Positions 6,857 to 14,095 of a stretch of 23,049 nucleotides of DNA are shown piece after piece; within the stretch, counting starts at the first letter, position 1; each line of letters begins with the position of its first letter. The notes under the pieces were generated by a model. That model worked only from the letters and a program-made list of their open reading frames with translations. It made no database searches and was not told where the DNA came from. The stretch comes from Chloroflexota bacterium (lineage in GTDB: Bacteria > Chloroflexota > Chloroflexia > Thermomicrobiales > JADLAZ01): assembly GCA_020849725.1 (NCBI GenBank), contig JADLAZ010000079.1, positions 1 through 23,049 on the forward strand, read 5' to 3'. A program made the translations under genes and the position numbers.

Positions 6857-7432
6857 CTACGTCTCCGGCTGAGGACGAATCGAGAACAGGGCCGTGATGG
6901 GCAACGACCAGCCGGGCACGACGTCGGCGCCGTCCATTGCCTCGCCCTCGGTCAGCAGGAGTGTCTCGGAACGCGAGCGATGCAGGGTGACGGTTTGCCG
7001 ACGCGGATTGACGACGATGACGAGGCGACAACCCGCTTCCAGCCACAGGCTGACCGTTTCTTCTACTTCAGTGTAGCGGTCACTCGGCGAGATAACCTCG
7101 ACGGCCAGATCAGGCGCGCCAGGAAACCACGGCTCATCGCTGGCGCCGATGGCCTCGACCCGATCGCCTCGGACGAAGGCGACATCCGGCGCGAGTACCG
7201 TATCGGGGTTGCGGGCCAATAGGAAGCCGGTCTCGGCTGCGTACACCTCACCCAGATTGCGTTCGGCCACATGGTGGGCGAGTGATGCCGCCAGGCGCAT
7301 GGTGATGCGGCCGTGTGCATGGCTACCTGGTGACATGATTCGGCATTCTCCCGCGACCAGGCGACGACGCTGCCCGTCGACGGGCAGACGCCAGAGATCG
7401 TCCGCCGTCATCAGTTGATGGGAAACGGCCAT
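6857..7432 (-). CDS. Uma2 family (DUF820) nuclease-like protein
   Basis: This 191-residue protein matches the Uma2/DUF820 family of PD-(D/E)xK-fold putative endonucleases. It has the N-terminal MTADDLWRLPVDGQRRRLVAGE, the acidic pair APDVAFV (Asp83) and DLAVEVISPSDRYTEVEE (Glu112), and the C-terminal PGWSLPITALF. In many homologues the helix after VEE begins with Lys; here it is Thr126 (VEETVSLWLEAG). The biological role of the family is unclear; copies are abundant in Chloroflexota and cyanobacteria. The start at 7432 is chosen over 7525 because GAGGAGG lies about eight bases upstream and the family normally begins here. It is a single gene, 70 bases from the end of the transpeptidase gene, and its base composition is less GC-rich than its neighbours. 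Confidence 0.88.
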   Translation of the reverse strand: MAVSHQLMTADDLWRLPVDGQRRRLVAGECRIMSPGSHAHGRITMRLAASLAHHVAERNLGEVYAAETGFLLARNPDTVLAPDVAFVRGDRVEAIGASDEPWFPGAPDLAVEVISPSDRYTEVEETVSLWLEAGCRLVIVVNPRRQTVTLHRSRSETLLLTEGEAMDGADVVPGWSLPITALFSIRPQPET

Positions 7433-7469
7433 GCTCGTGCGCCTCCTCGGTCGTGTCAGATCACACACA

Positions 7470-7475
7470 AGCATA
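7470..7475 (-). promoter_or_regulatory. -10 box before the Uma2 gene
   Basis: TATGCT on the minus strand would start transcription near 7463, about 30 bases before the ATG. The same hexamer precedes the antitoxin gene and the last gene of the window. No clear -35. Confidence 0.35.
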
Positions 7476-7502
7476 CCGTTGACTGAAACGATGTGCCTGC
7501 TG

Positions 7503-9131
7503 CTACCACCCGATCGCGTAGCCATCGCGGCGCGGGTCGGCCCCGCCGCTGAGGCCGCCGCTGACGGGGTCGACGACGACGCCCTGCGCGCCGCCGAACA
7601 GCGCCGACCACTCCGGCTGCGGGTCGACGGCGTGACCGCGGGCGGTCAGCCCGGCCCGCACCTCGGCCGGGATGCGGCTCTCGACCAGCACCCGGTTCAT
7701 CTCCTGCGGCCGGATGCGCGGCGCCTCGATCGCCGCCTGCACCGTCATGCCGAAGTCCATCAGGTTCAACATGAACTGCGGCGTCGTCTCCATGATGCCG
7801 TAGGAGCCGGGCGTGCCGATGCAGGCCAGCAGCCGGCCGTTCTGCCAGATCATGCCCGGCGACAGGCACATCTCGTTCTTCTTGCGCGGACCGATGACGT
7901 TCGGGCTGTCGCCATCCAGGTCGAACCAGTGCATAAAGTTGTTGAGCATGATGCCGGTGCCCTCGACGACGACGCCGCAGCCGAAGCCACCGAGGCTCTG
8001 GGTGCAACTGACGGCGTTGCCCTCGGCGTCGACGACGTCGAAGTGGGTCGTGCTCTCGCGCAGCGCCGGATCGCCGTGCCAGCGCAGTCCCAGCTCGTTG
8101 GTGCGGTGGTAGCGCTCGCCGACGATCTTGCTGGCGCGCTTCGGGTCGATCAACTGCCGGCGCGCGGCGCAGTACTCATCCGAGAGCAGCGCCGCGACGG
8201 GTGCGTTCGGCATGACGTTGTAGTGGATGCGGTCGACGATCGCCAGCCGCTCGGCCTCGATCAGCGTGTGCAGATAGTCGAGGCTGTTGTGGCCCAGCGC
8301 CGGCAGGTCGAACCCCTCCATCAGCTTCAGCGTCTGCAGCCACTGCATGGCGCTCGACGGCGGCGGCGGGCCGTAGACGGTGTAGTCGCGGTAGCGCATG
8401 CTGAGCGGCTCGACCCAGTCGACGGTCATGTCGGCCAGGTCCTGCTTGGTGATGAGGCCGCCGTTGGCCTGGCAGAAGTTGGCGATCCGCTCGGCGATCG
8501 GACCCTTGTAGTAAGCGTCGGCGCCGCCCTCGACGACCTGTCGAAACGTGCGCGCCAGGTCGGGCTGCTGGTGGACCTCGGCCGGGCGTGGGGCGCGACC
8601 GTGCGGGTAGTAGAAGGCGACCGACGACGGATAGTCCATCATGTGGGTGTGGCGCGCCCCGGCCAGTTGATCGACATTGCGCGGCGTCAGTGGGAAGCCA
8701 TCCTCGCAGATCTCGATGACATGTTTGAAGACGCTGGCCCGGTCCATCGTGCCGTAACGCTCGAGCGCGGCGCACCAGCCGGCCGGCGAGCCGGGCACCA
8801 TCGCCGCCAGCAGGCCGGCGTAGTTGTCCTCCGGCCGCTTGTACAGGCTGCGGTCGGTGGCGTAGGGGCTCCAACCCTGGTAGTCGAGCGCCGTCAGCGT
8901 CTGGCTCTTGGCGTGATAGATCAGCATCCAGCCGACGCCGCCGATGCCGGACAGTCCGATCTCGGTCGCGCCGATACAACTGGCGACCGTGACGGCGGCG
9001 TCGATGGCGTTGCCACCCTCCATGAGCGTGCGCAGCCCGGCCAGCGACGCCACCGGATGCGCCGATGCCACCATTCCGCGCCGCCCGGTCACCGCCGGTC
9101 GATGCTGCACGCCACCATAGCCGATCGTCAT
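7503..9131 (-). CDS. ggt: Gamma-glutamyltranspeptidase family protein
   Basis: This 542-residue N-terminal-nucleophile hydrolase precursor shows the family features in order: ASAHPVASLAGLRTLMEGGNAIDAAV (22-47), the GLSGIGG loop (59-65), the ESTTHFDVVDAEGNAVS cleavage site (359-375) with Thr361 as the expected autocatalytic nucleophile, and the LSPGMI / GTPGSYGIMETTPQ region (423-452). The precursor should self-cleave before Thr361. The family transfers or hydrolyses gamma-glutamyl groups of glutathione and related amides; some members are cephalosporin acylases or act on other amides. There is no signal peptide, so it probably acts in the cytoplasm, unlike the periplasmic enzymes. GGAGG sits before the ATG and is joined to a heptamer array. 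It is divergent from the SelA-like/APH pair. Confidence 0.9.
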   Translation of the reverse strand: MTIGYGGVQHRPAVTGRRGMVASAHPVASLAGLRTLMEGGNAIDAAVTVASCIGATEIGLSGIGGVGWMLIYHAKSQTLTALDYQGWSPYATDRSLYKRPEDNYAGLLAAMVPGSPAGWCAALERYGTMDRASVFKHVIEICEDGFPLTPRNVDQLAGARHTHMMDYPSSVAFYYPHGRAPRPAEVHQQPDLARTFRQVVEGGADAYYKGPIAERIANFCQANGGLITKQDLADMTVDWVEPLSMRYRDYTVYGPPPPSSAMQWLQTLKLMEGFDLPALGHNSLDYLHTLIEAERLAIVDRIHYNVMPNAPVAALLSDEYCAARRQLIDPKRASKIVGERYHRTNELGLRWHGDPALRESTTHFDVVDAEGNAVSCTQSLGGFGCGVVVEGTGIMLNNFMHWFDLDGDSPNVIGPRKKNEMCLSPGMIWQNGRLLACIGTPGSYGIMETTPQFMLNLMDFGMTVQAAIEAPRIRPQEMNRVLVESRIPAEVRAGLTARGHAVDPQPEWSALFGGAQGVVVDPVSGGLSGGADPRRDGYAIGW

Positions 9132-9137
9132 GGGAAG

Positions 9138-9164
9138 CCTCCAGTAGCCAGTAGCCAGTAGCCA
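9138..9164. repeat. Heptamer array and inverted leader repeat before ggt
   Basis: Three copies of ccagtag (9141-9161) follow cctcc (9138-9142), the complement of the ggt Shine-Dalgarno. The 20 bases 9138-9157 are the exact reverse complement of 9358-9377, which lies before the start of the divergent SelA-like gene. Confidence 0.85.
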
Positions 9165-9339
9165 GCGGTCGTGGGGGATGTCCTCGCGGCTGCCCAGCGC
9201 CGTCGTCGCACCCGCTGTTGTTCGCTACGAGGGTGAGCGCGCACGATCTTGACAGAGATGGCCGCGCACCGCAAGCTGCTAGCGACCTATCCTGACACCA
9301 CGACCACTGTGTCTCACCGACGGACTAATTGACCACCTG

Positions 9340-9377
9340 CGACTGACGGCTGGCGATTGGCTACTGGCTACTGGAGG
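9340..9377. repeat. Degenerate heptamer array before the SelA-like gene
   Basis: Five 7-base units: cgactga, cggctgg, cgattgg, ctactgg, ctactgg (9340-9374). The last unit runs into the Shine-Dalgarno GGAGG (9373-9377), five bases before ATG 9383. The array becomes cleaner toward the gene. Confidence 0.8.
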
Positions 9378-9382
9378 CGGCT

Positions 9383-10567
9383 ATGGGTATTCACGACACC
9401 TCGCAGTGGTACCGCAAGTTGGGCGTGCGCCCGATTATCAATGCCTTCTCGCACAATACGATGCGCGGTGGCTCGCTCATGCCGCCGGACGTCGTGGCGG
9501 CGATGGCCGATGCGGCGCAGCAGTTCGCCTACATGCCCGAGCTGATGGACAAGGCCGGCCGCTTCCTGGCGGCGCAGATCGGCGTGCCGGGCGTATTCAT
9601 TTCGAACGGCGCGGCGGCCTGTCTGGCGGTCAGCGCGGCGGCGGCGCTGGCCGGCGCCGATCCGGCGCGGGCGCGGCGGCTGCCGCACGTCGACTGGGGC
9701 CGCGACGAGCTGATCATTCCCCGCTCGCACCGCTTCGGCTACGACCAGGCCTACGAGTTGACCGGTGGGCGCTTCGTCGAGGTCGGCGACGACGGCGGCG
9801 CGACGCTCGACCAGTTCGCGGCGGCGATGAGCGCGAAGACGGCGGGGGTCATGCTGCTGGGCAACCCGCGCATCGCCAGCCGCTGCACGCTGGAGGAGGT
9901 GGTGGCGCTGGCGCGGCCGCGCGGCGTGGCCGTCATCGTCGACGCAGCCTCGGAGCTGCCGCCGATGTCCAACCTGCGGCTGTTCATCGACCAGGGCGCC
10001 GACATGGTCATCTTCTCTGGCGGCAAGGGCATCCACGGCCCGCAGCAGACGGGCATGATCCTCTGCCGCACCGAGGACTGGCTGCGCGCCTGCGCCGTCA
10101 ACGGCTCGCCCAACTCGGCCGTTGGCCGCCCGATGAAGGTTGCCAAAGAGGAGATCGTCGGGCTGTGCGCGGCGGTCGAGCGCTACGTGCGGCTGGACCA
10201 CGACGCCGAAGACCACCGCCAGCGGGCGGTCTGCGCCGAGGTCATGGCCGGGCTGGCCGGGCTGCCCGGCATCCGCGCCGAGCAGATCGAGGGCTTGAGC
10301 GGGGCCAACGGCACGCGCTGGGCGCCCGGCGCGCACCCGCTGCCGATAGTCGCCATCACCGTTGACCCGGTGCAGGCGGGCCTGACGGCGGCGCAGTTAA
10401 ACGCACACTTACTGGATGGCGACCCAGCCATCCATATGTGGCAGGGAGGCGCGGAGATCTGGATGAATCCGCAGACGGTCTGCGATGGCGAAGGCGCGAT
10501 CATCGCCGCTCGCATCCGCGCCGAGGTCGGCGCGGCGCGCACCACCCAGCCGGCGGCCGCGCCGTGA
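9383..10567 (+). CDS. SelA-like PLP-dependent enzyme
   Basis: This 394-residue fold-type I PLP enzyme is of the SelA-like group (L-seryl-tRNA selenium transferase relatives). The Schiff-base lysine is Lys215 in FSGGKGIHGPQQTG (211-224), the cofactor-ring aspartate is Asp187 in VIVDAASELPP, and the phosphate-binding region is FISNGAAAC (72-80). NPRIASRCTLEEVVALA and VGRPMKVAKEEIVGL are typical of this family. It lacks the N-terminal tRNA-binding domain of true SelA, so it probably acts on a small substrate; related enzymes include D-glucosaminate-6-phosphate ammonia-lyase and other amino-acid lyases or epimerases. GGAGG lies five bases before the ATG. The APH-type gene begins four bases after its stop, so they form an operon. 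The partnership with gamma-glutamyltranspeptidase is suggestive but unproved. Confidence 0.85.
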   Translation: MGIHDTSQWYRKLGVRPIINAFSHNTMRGGSLMPPDVVAAMADAAQQFAYMPELMDKAGRFLAAQIGVPGVFISNGAAACLAVSAAAALAGADPARARRLPHVDWGRDELIIPRSHRFGYDQAYELTGGRFVEVGDDGGATLDQFAAAMSAKTAGVMLLGNPRIASRCTLEEVVALARPRGVAVIVDAASELPPMSNLRLFIDQGADMVIFSGGKGIHGPQQTGMILCRTEDWLRACAVNGSPNSAVGRPMKVAKEEIVGLCAAVERYVRLDHDAEDHRQRAVCAEVMAGLAGLPGIRAEQIEGLSGANGTRWAPGAHPLPIVAITVDPVQAGLTAAQLNAHLLDGDPAIHMWQGGAEIWMNPQTVCDGEGAIIAARIRAEVGAARTTQPAAAP

Positions 10568-10571
10568 GCCG

Positions 10572-11468
10572 GTGACCAGTTCAGCGCTGGATCCCGCCGC
10601 CGTCCTGGCTGCGCTGAGCGTGACCGGAGCGACGGTCGTCGGGCCGGTCGGCGGCGGACGCGACACTGCCATCTGGCGGGTGGCGGCCGGCGGTCACCAC
10701 TACGCGCTGCGCGTCTTCCGGCCGGAGCAGGCGGCGGGCTGCCGGCGCGAGATTGCGGCGATCCAGGCCGCTGCCGACGCCGGACTGCCGGTGCCGCGCG
10801 TCCACGCCGAAGGTGTTTGGCAGGATCGACCGGCGATGCTGATGGCCTGGCTGCCGGGCCGGTCGCTCTTCGACGAGCTGGCAGCGCACCCGTGGCGCGT
10901 CTGGTCGCTGGCGCTCGCCTTCGGCCGGATGCAGGCGCGGATTCATCTGGTCGCCGCGCCGCCGCGGCTGGCCGCAGCTCCAGACGGCTGGCTCGACTGG
11001 CTGGGGCCGGAAGCGCCCGCGCTGCGGCAGCGGCTGCGCGAACTGGCGGTGCCGGACCCGAAGCTGCTGCACATCGACTACCACCCGCTCAATGTGCTGA
11101 CGGATGGGCGGCGGATCACCGGCATCGTCGATTGGACCAACGCCGGTGCGGGCGACCCGCGTGCTGACTACGCCCGCACCGAGGCGATTCTGCGTCTGGT
11201 GCCGGCCATGATGCCGGCCCAATCGACGGCGCGCGCGGCCATCGACCGGCTGGGCCTGTCACTGTTGACGCGTGGCTGGCGGCGCGGCTACGCGCAGATG
11301 GCCGGCCCACTCGACGACATGCCGGCCTTCCAGGCCTGGGCCGGCGTCATGACCGCCCGCGACATGGCGCCGCGACCGGGGCGTGATGGCCTGGCGCCGG
11401 CCGCACTCGCCGACCTGCGCCGCTGGGCCGCCGACCAGGCGCGGCAAGCCGGCGTGCGCGTGGAGTGA
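10572..11468 (+). CDS. APH-family small-molecule kinase
   Basis: This 298-residue protein has the aminoglycoside-phosphotransferase/choline-kinase fold. It shows a nucleotide loop (GPVGGGRDTAIW, 24-35), YALRVFRPE (44-52, with Arg where many kinases have Lys), GLPVPRVHAEG, MAWLPGRSLFDEL (91-103), the catalytic loop LLHIDYHPLNVL (165-176; His167, Asp169, Asn174) and the metal-binding GIVDWTNA (Asp187). It transfers a phosphate from ATP to a small hydroxyl compound; despite the name, most such chromosomal genes are not resistance genes. The GTG start is set by the four-base gap after the SelA-like stop; no strong ribosome site is present, so it is probably translated by coupling. The in-frame start upstream (10485) lies inside the previous gene and was rejected. 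Confidence 0.85.
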   Translation: MTSSALDPAAVLAALSVTGATVVGPVGGGRDTAIWRVAAGGHHYALRVFRPEQAAGCRREIAAIQAAADAGLPVPRVHAEGVWQDRPAMLMAWLPGRSLFDELAAHPWRVWSLALAFGRMQARIHLVAAPPRLAAAPDGWLDWLGPEAPALRQRLRELAVPDPKLLHIDYHPLNVLTDGRRITGIVDWTNAGAGDPRADYARTEAILRLVPAMMPAQSTARAAIDRLGLSLLTRGWRRGYAQMAGPLDDMPAFQAWAGVMTARDMAPRPGRDGLAPAALADLRRWAADQARQAGVRVE

Positions 11469-11589
11469 GGCGCGACCGATGGGGTTCGGGAGCAGCCCTG
11501 CCGCCCAACGAGCGTCAGCGAGGAAGCCCGGCGTCTACTATCGTCACCTCGTCTGTGGCGCGATGTGAGGCGGCGGCTAGTCAACGTCG

Positions 11590-13218
11590 CTAGCGATCTC
11601 CCCCGGTGCGGCCGAATTGGCGAAGGAGCTCGTCCACGGGCTGCCGGATCGCCGCCTCACGCGGGAGCCGCCCCACCGTGTCGTGAAGCTCCCGAAGGCA
11701 CTGCGCGAGAGCCTGGTGCTCCGCGTCGATCATGCCGTCGTAGGCTGGATCGAGCAGTGGGGGAACAGCACGGATCGCTGCGGCGAGAAGGACATCGAGG
11801 AAGATCTCCAGCTGGCGCGCTTGCTCGGGCTGGGTCTGTGCCACTCCGCCAACGTTGATAACGTCCACATCGCCGCTCCAGAGTTCGCGTAGCAGTGGCT
11901 GGTCATCCAGGAACAACGCGGTGCCAACCTGGCTCACGGCGCCGTCCGGGCCACCCCGATGCACAATCTTGCGCACATCGTCCACCATGCGGATGAAGTT
12001 GTCGTCCTTGAGGGAGAAGCCGACGAAGAGCATTTGCTTCGTGATGAGCATCGCCTGGACGATGCCGGCCAGCGCTCCACGCTGGCTGTCATAGCGGAGA
12101 TAGTCCTCGCGGGTCAGAACGATATCGTGTGTGACCTGGCTACGCTCGTCGGCCCGTGGTCGCTCAATGCAACCATGCAACTTGAGCAGCCACCGGTCCT
12201 TGCGTGCGACCGGCTCATATGGCAGCACCGCTGCCGGCTGCTCAGCTGCCTCTGAGGCTATCTCGAAGAGGGTGTCGTAATTGGTCGTCACGATCTCGCG
12301 CACCGGCATCGATGCAAGCAGGCCATGCGCCAGCGCGTAGCGCTCGGTCGCAACCAGTTTTCGGATTTCGTCGCGTAGCGACTTGCCTTGGGCCTGCAGC
12401 CGGGACCGAACGATGTGGGCTTGGTCGGGGTAGGAAAGGTCGGACAATGCCTTCTGATCACTTGCGGACATTGCCGCGACAGTCGCCAGCTTCGCCAGCA
12501 ATTCCTTCCACCCCGGCAGTCCAGCTGCTTGGCTGACTCCCGCACCGAGGAACAGCACGAGTGACCCAGCCGCGTGGCGGGACAGCCATTCCACCGTGGC
12601 GGTGAGCCGGTCGTTTGCGCCCTCCCCCAGCAGAGCCGCCACGGAGATGCCCCGTGCCTCCAACACCTGCTGTCGCCGGACCTGGGTCGCGGCGAAGGCA
12701 GCGGCCGTCCAGGTCACCAGCACGATGTCGAAGCCGTACTGCTGTGCCGCCGCGAATAGCGTGTCGATCAAGTCGAACACAACGTGGCCGGCGATGTCGC
12801 CGGCCCCGCCACCACCCGTCCCAGCGAGATTGAGTGCCACCAGTGGCCGGGCGCGCATGGTCGTCTTTCGGGCGATTCCATCGTCATGGACACGCTTCAG
12901 GAACGCCGCCACGCCATTGACATACCAGCGGGCCGCCACGCTCGAATCTGCGCCAACATTGACCAAGTAGGGTATGGCTTCCGATGCCTCAGGTGGGTAT
13001 GGGCCCAGGCGGAATACGCGCTCGCCGTGGTCACCCCAACCACGTGGGTGGTCAGTTCGGCGAGCCCATAGGTTCTCAGCCTCTTGACGAGCTCGCTCCG
13101 ACAGTCGCTTCCGCCACGCGCTGCGCACCTGGAACAGGGCGTCCGTCGGCACCAGCCAGACATCGCAATGAAGCTTGGTCAAGTCACCACGGATGATGAA
13201 GACGTGGCCTGGTGTCAC
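11590..13218 (-). CDS. Macro-like/SIR2 domain fusion, NADase-type
   Basis: This 542-residue protein has two parts. Residues 1-200 begin HVFIIRGDLTKLHCDVWLVP (5-24), which recalls the 'GDIT.l..DaiVN' strand of macrodomains, and carry a Gly-rich loop (AGTGGGGAGD, about 132-141). Residues 215-480 are a SIR2 core: the NAD-binding LFLGAGVSQAAGLPGW (GAGVS 225-229), TTNYD (311-315), KLHGC with His348, and FVGFSLKDDNF (398-408). Such SIR2 domains in defence proteins (ThsA and DSR types) cleave NAD+ rather than deacetylate; a macro partner would bind ADP-ribose-like ligands. The C-terminal 60 residues are helical. GTG 13218 is chosen because AGGAGG lies nine bases upstream; the ATG at 13236 would place that site inside the gene. 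It is the last gene of a three-gene run and is less GC-rich than its neighbours, which suggests transfer. Confidence 0.82.
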   Translation of the reverse strand: MTPGHVFIIRGDLTKLHCDVWLVPTDALFQVRSAWRKRLSERARQEAENLWARRTDHPRGWGDHGERVFRLGPYPPEASEAIPYLVNVGADSSVAARWYVNGVAAFLKRVHDDGIARKTTMRARPLVALNLAGTGGGGAGDIAGHVVFDLIDTLFAAAQQYGFDIVLVTWTAAAFAATQVRRQQVLEARGISVAALLGEGANDRLTATVEWLSRHAAGSLVLFLGAGVSQAAGLPGWKELLAKLATVAAMSASDQKALSDLSYPDQAHIVRSRLQAQGKSLRDEIRKLVATERYALAHGLLASMPVREIVTTNYDTLFEIASEAAEQPAAVLPYEPVARKDRWLLKLHGCIERPRADERSQVTHDIVLTREDYLRYDSQRGALAGIVQAMLITKQMLFVGFSLKDDNFIRMVDDVRKIVHRGGPDGAVSQVGTALFLDDQPLLRELWSGDVDVINVGGVAQTQPEQARQLEIFLDVLLAAAIRAVPPLLDPAYDGMIDAEHQALAQCLRELHDTVGRLPREAAIRQPVDELLRQFGRTGGDR

Positions 13219-13227
13219 GCGTGCTTC

Positions 13228-13233
13228 CCTCCT
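13228..13233 (-). promoter_or_regulatory. Shine-Dalgarno AGGAGG that sets the SIR2 gene start
   Basis: AGGAGG on the minus strand lies nine bases before GTG 13218. It is also codons 2-3 of the frame begun at ATG 13236, so the GTG is the more likely start. Confidence 0.6.
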
Positions 13234-13256
13234 CATCCCACCACGTGCCGCTCGTA

Positions 13257-14078
13257 TCAGTCGCCAGCGTCGGCCGGGGGCACGGACCAGCGCACCGGCG
13301 GCGTCGTCAGGCGGAACGGCCTATCCGGCAGCGCCGCGACCGGTAGGTCGGGTTGCCGCAGCACCAGCTCGCCGTTGACCGAGCCCGTCAGCGTGTAGTC
13401 GCCGGGGTCGGCGTAGAGCGCTCCGGGGAAGGTTGCCAACGCGCGGGCGCCGCCGGCCAGCGTGGCGGCGCCCAAAACACCGTCGAGGTACTCGTCCTGG
13501 TCGTCAACCAGACCGGTCGCCTCGCCTGCCAGCGCCCGCCAGGTGAACGTCGTGCCAGCGGCGTCGTAGCCGAAGACGGCGAAGCTCTCCGGGTCGAAGA
13601 CGACCTGGACCGGCTCCGTCCCGATGCTGGCGACGGTGAAGGTCAGCGTCGTAGGGGCGCCGGTGTCCGGCGCCAGCAGCGTCACCTGAACCGCCGACTG
13701 GGGCGCCGCCAGCGCCCGCTGCTTCACGTCGGCGCCGAACAGGCGCGCGGCCGTGATGGCCGGGTCGCGTGTGGGATTGGTGGTCGGGTTGAGCGCGTGA
13801 CGGTGGTCGCCGGCGTCGAGCAGCAGCAGCACGCCGCCGCGCGCAACTGGCTCGCTCACCGGCGGCACGGCTCGCAGCGCTGCCGCCAGCCGCGCCGCCT
13901 CGGCGGCGGTGGCCGCGTCCGGACCCAGTGTGAACGTGCCGGCGCGGTCGGCGTGCGCCTGGTTGGCCGCCACCAGCAGCCCCAGCCAGGCGCTGCCGTC
14001 GGCGTAGACGACCAGCGTGTCGTCGAGTTGGTCGGGTCGGGCGCCGGTGTAGGACCAGCGCAGCACGGCCTCCGGCAT
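13257..14078 (-). CDS. Protein with BsuPI-like C-terminal half, candidate protease inhibitor
   Basis: I do not recognise this 273-residue protein as a whole. The N-terminal half (1-120) has a strand-rich start (VLRWSYTGARPDQLDDTLVVYADGSAWL) and a short helical region. Residues about 128-240 follow the pattern of the intracellular proteinase inhibitor BsuPI: LTFTVASIGTEPVQVVF, then FAVFGYDAAGTTFTWRA, then TLAGGARALATFPG and DPGDYTLTG. That pattern is a strand, 'xVxN', an aromatic-Asp turn, a Trp strand, a 'L.pGe' strand and a 'pGxYt' end. BsuPI inhibits subtilisin-like proteases; here the neighbour is a zinc protease, so an inhibitor or immunity role is an inference. ATG 14078 has AAGGGG eight bases upstream; a TTG at 14099 would overlap the protease stop. 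No signal peptide. Confidence 0.65.
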   Translation of the reverse strand: MPEAVLRWSYTGARPDQLDDTLVVYADGSAWLGLLVAANQAHADRAGTFTLGPDAATAAEAARLAAALRAVPPVSEPVARGGVLLLLDAGDHRHALNPTTNPTRDPAITAARLFGADVKQRALAAPQSAVQVTLLAPDTGAPTTLTFTVASIGTEPVQVVFDPESFAVFGYDAAGTTFTWRALAGEATGLVDDQDEYLDGVLGAATLAGGARALATFPGALYADPGDYTLTGSVNGELVLRQPDLPVAALPDRPFRLTTPPVRWSVPPADAGD

Positions 14079-14095
14079 CGGGCGCACCCCTTGTT

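Noticed and set aside
7431..9161. A 576-residue open frame on the plus strand
   Set aside because: It is antisense to ggt, has an Arg/Ala/Asp-rich composition typical of GC-bias shadows and has no family motif.
9249..9254. A perfect TTGACA hexamer on the plus strand
   Set aside because: No -10-like hexamer lies 16-18 bases downstream, so it was not called a promoter.
9138..9377. Heptamer repeats considered as a CRISPR remnant
   Set aside because: Unit length is seven bases with no spacers, and no cas gene is near.
11469..11589. Search for a terminator or gene between the kinase and SIR2 genes
   Set aside because: No stem of more than a few base pairs and no credible small gene; the short plus-strand frame ending at 11568 has no family features.
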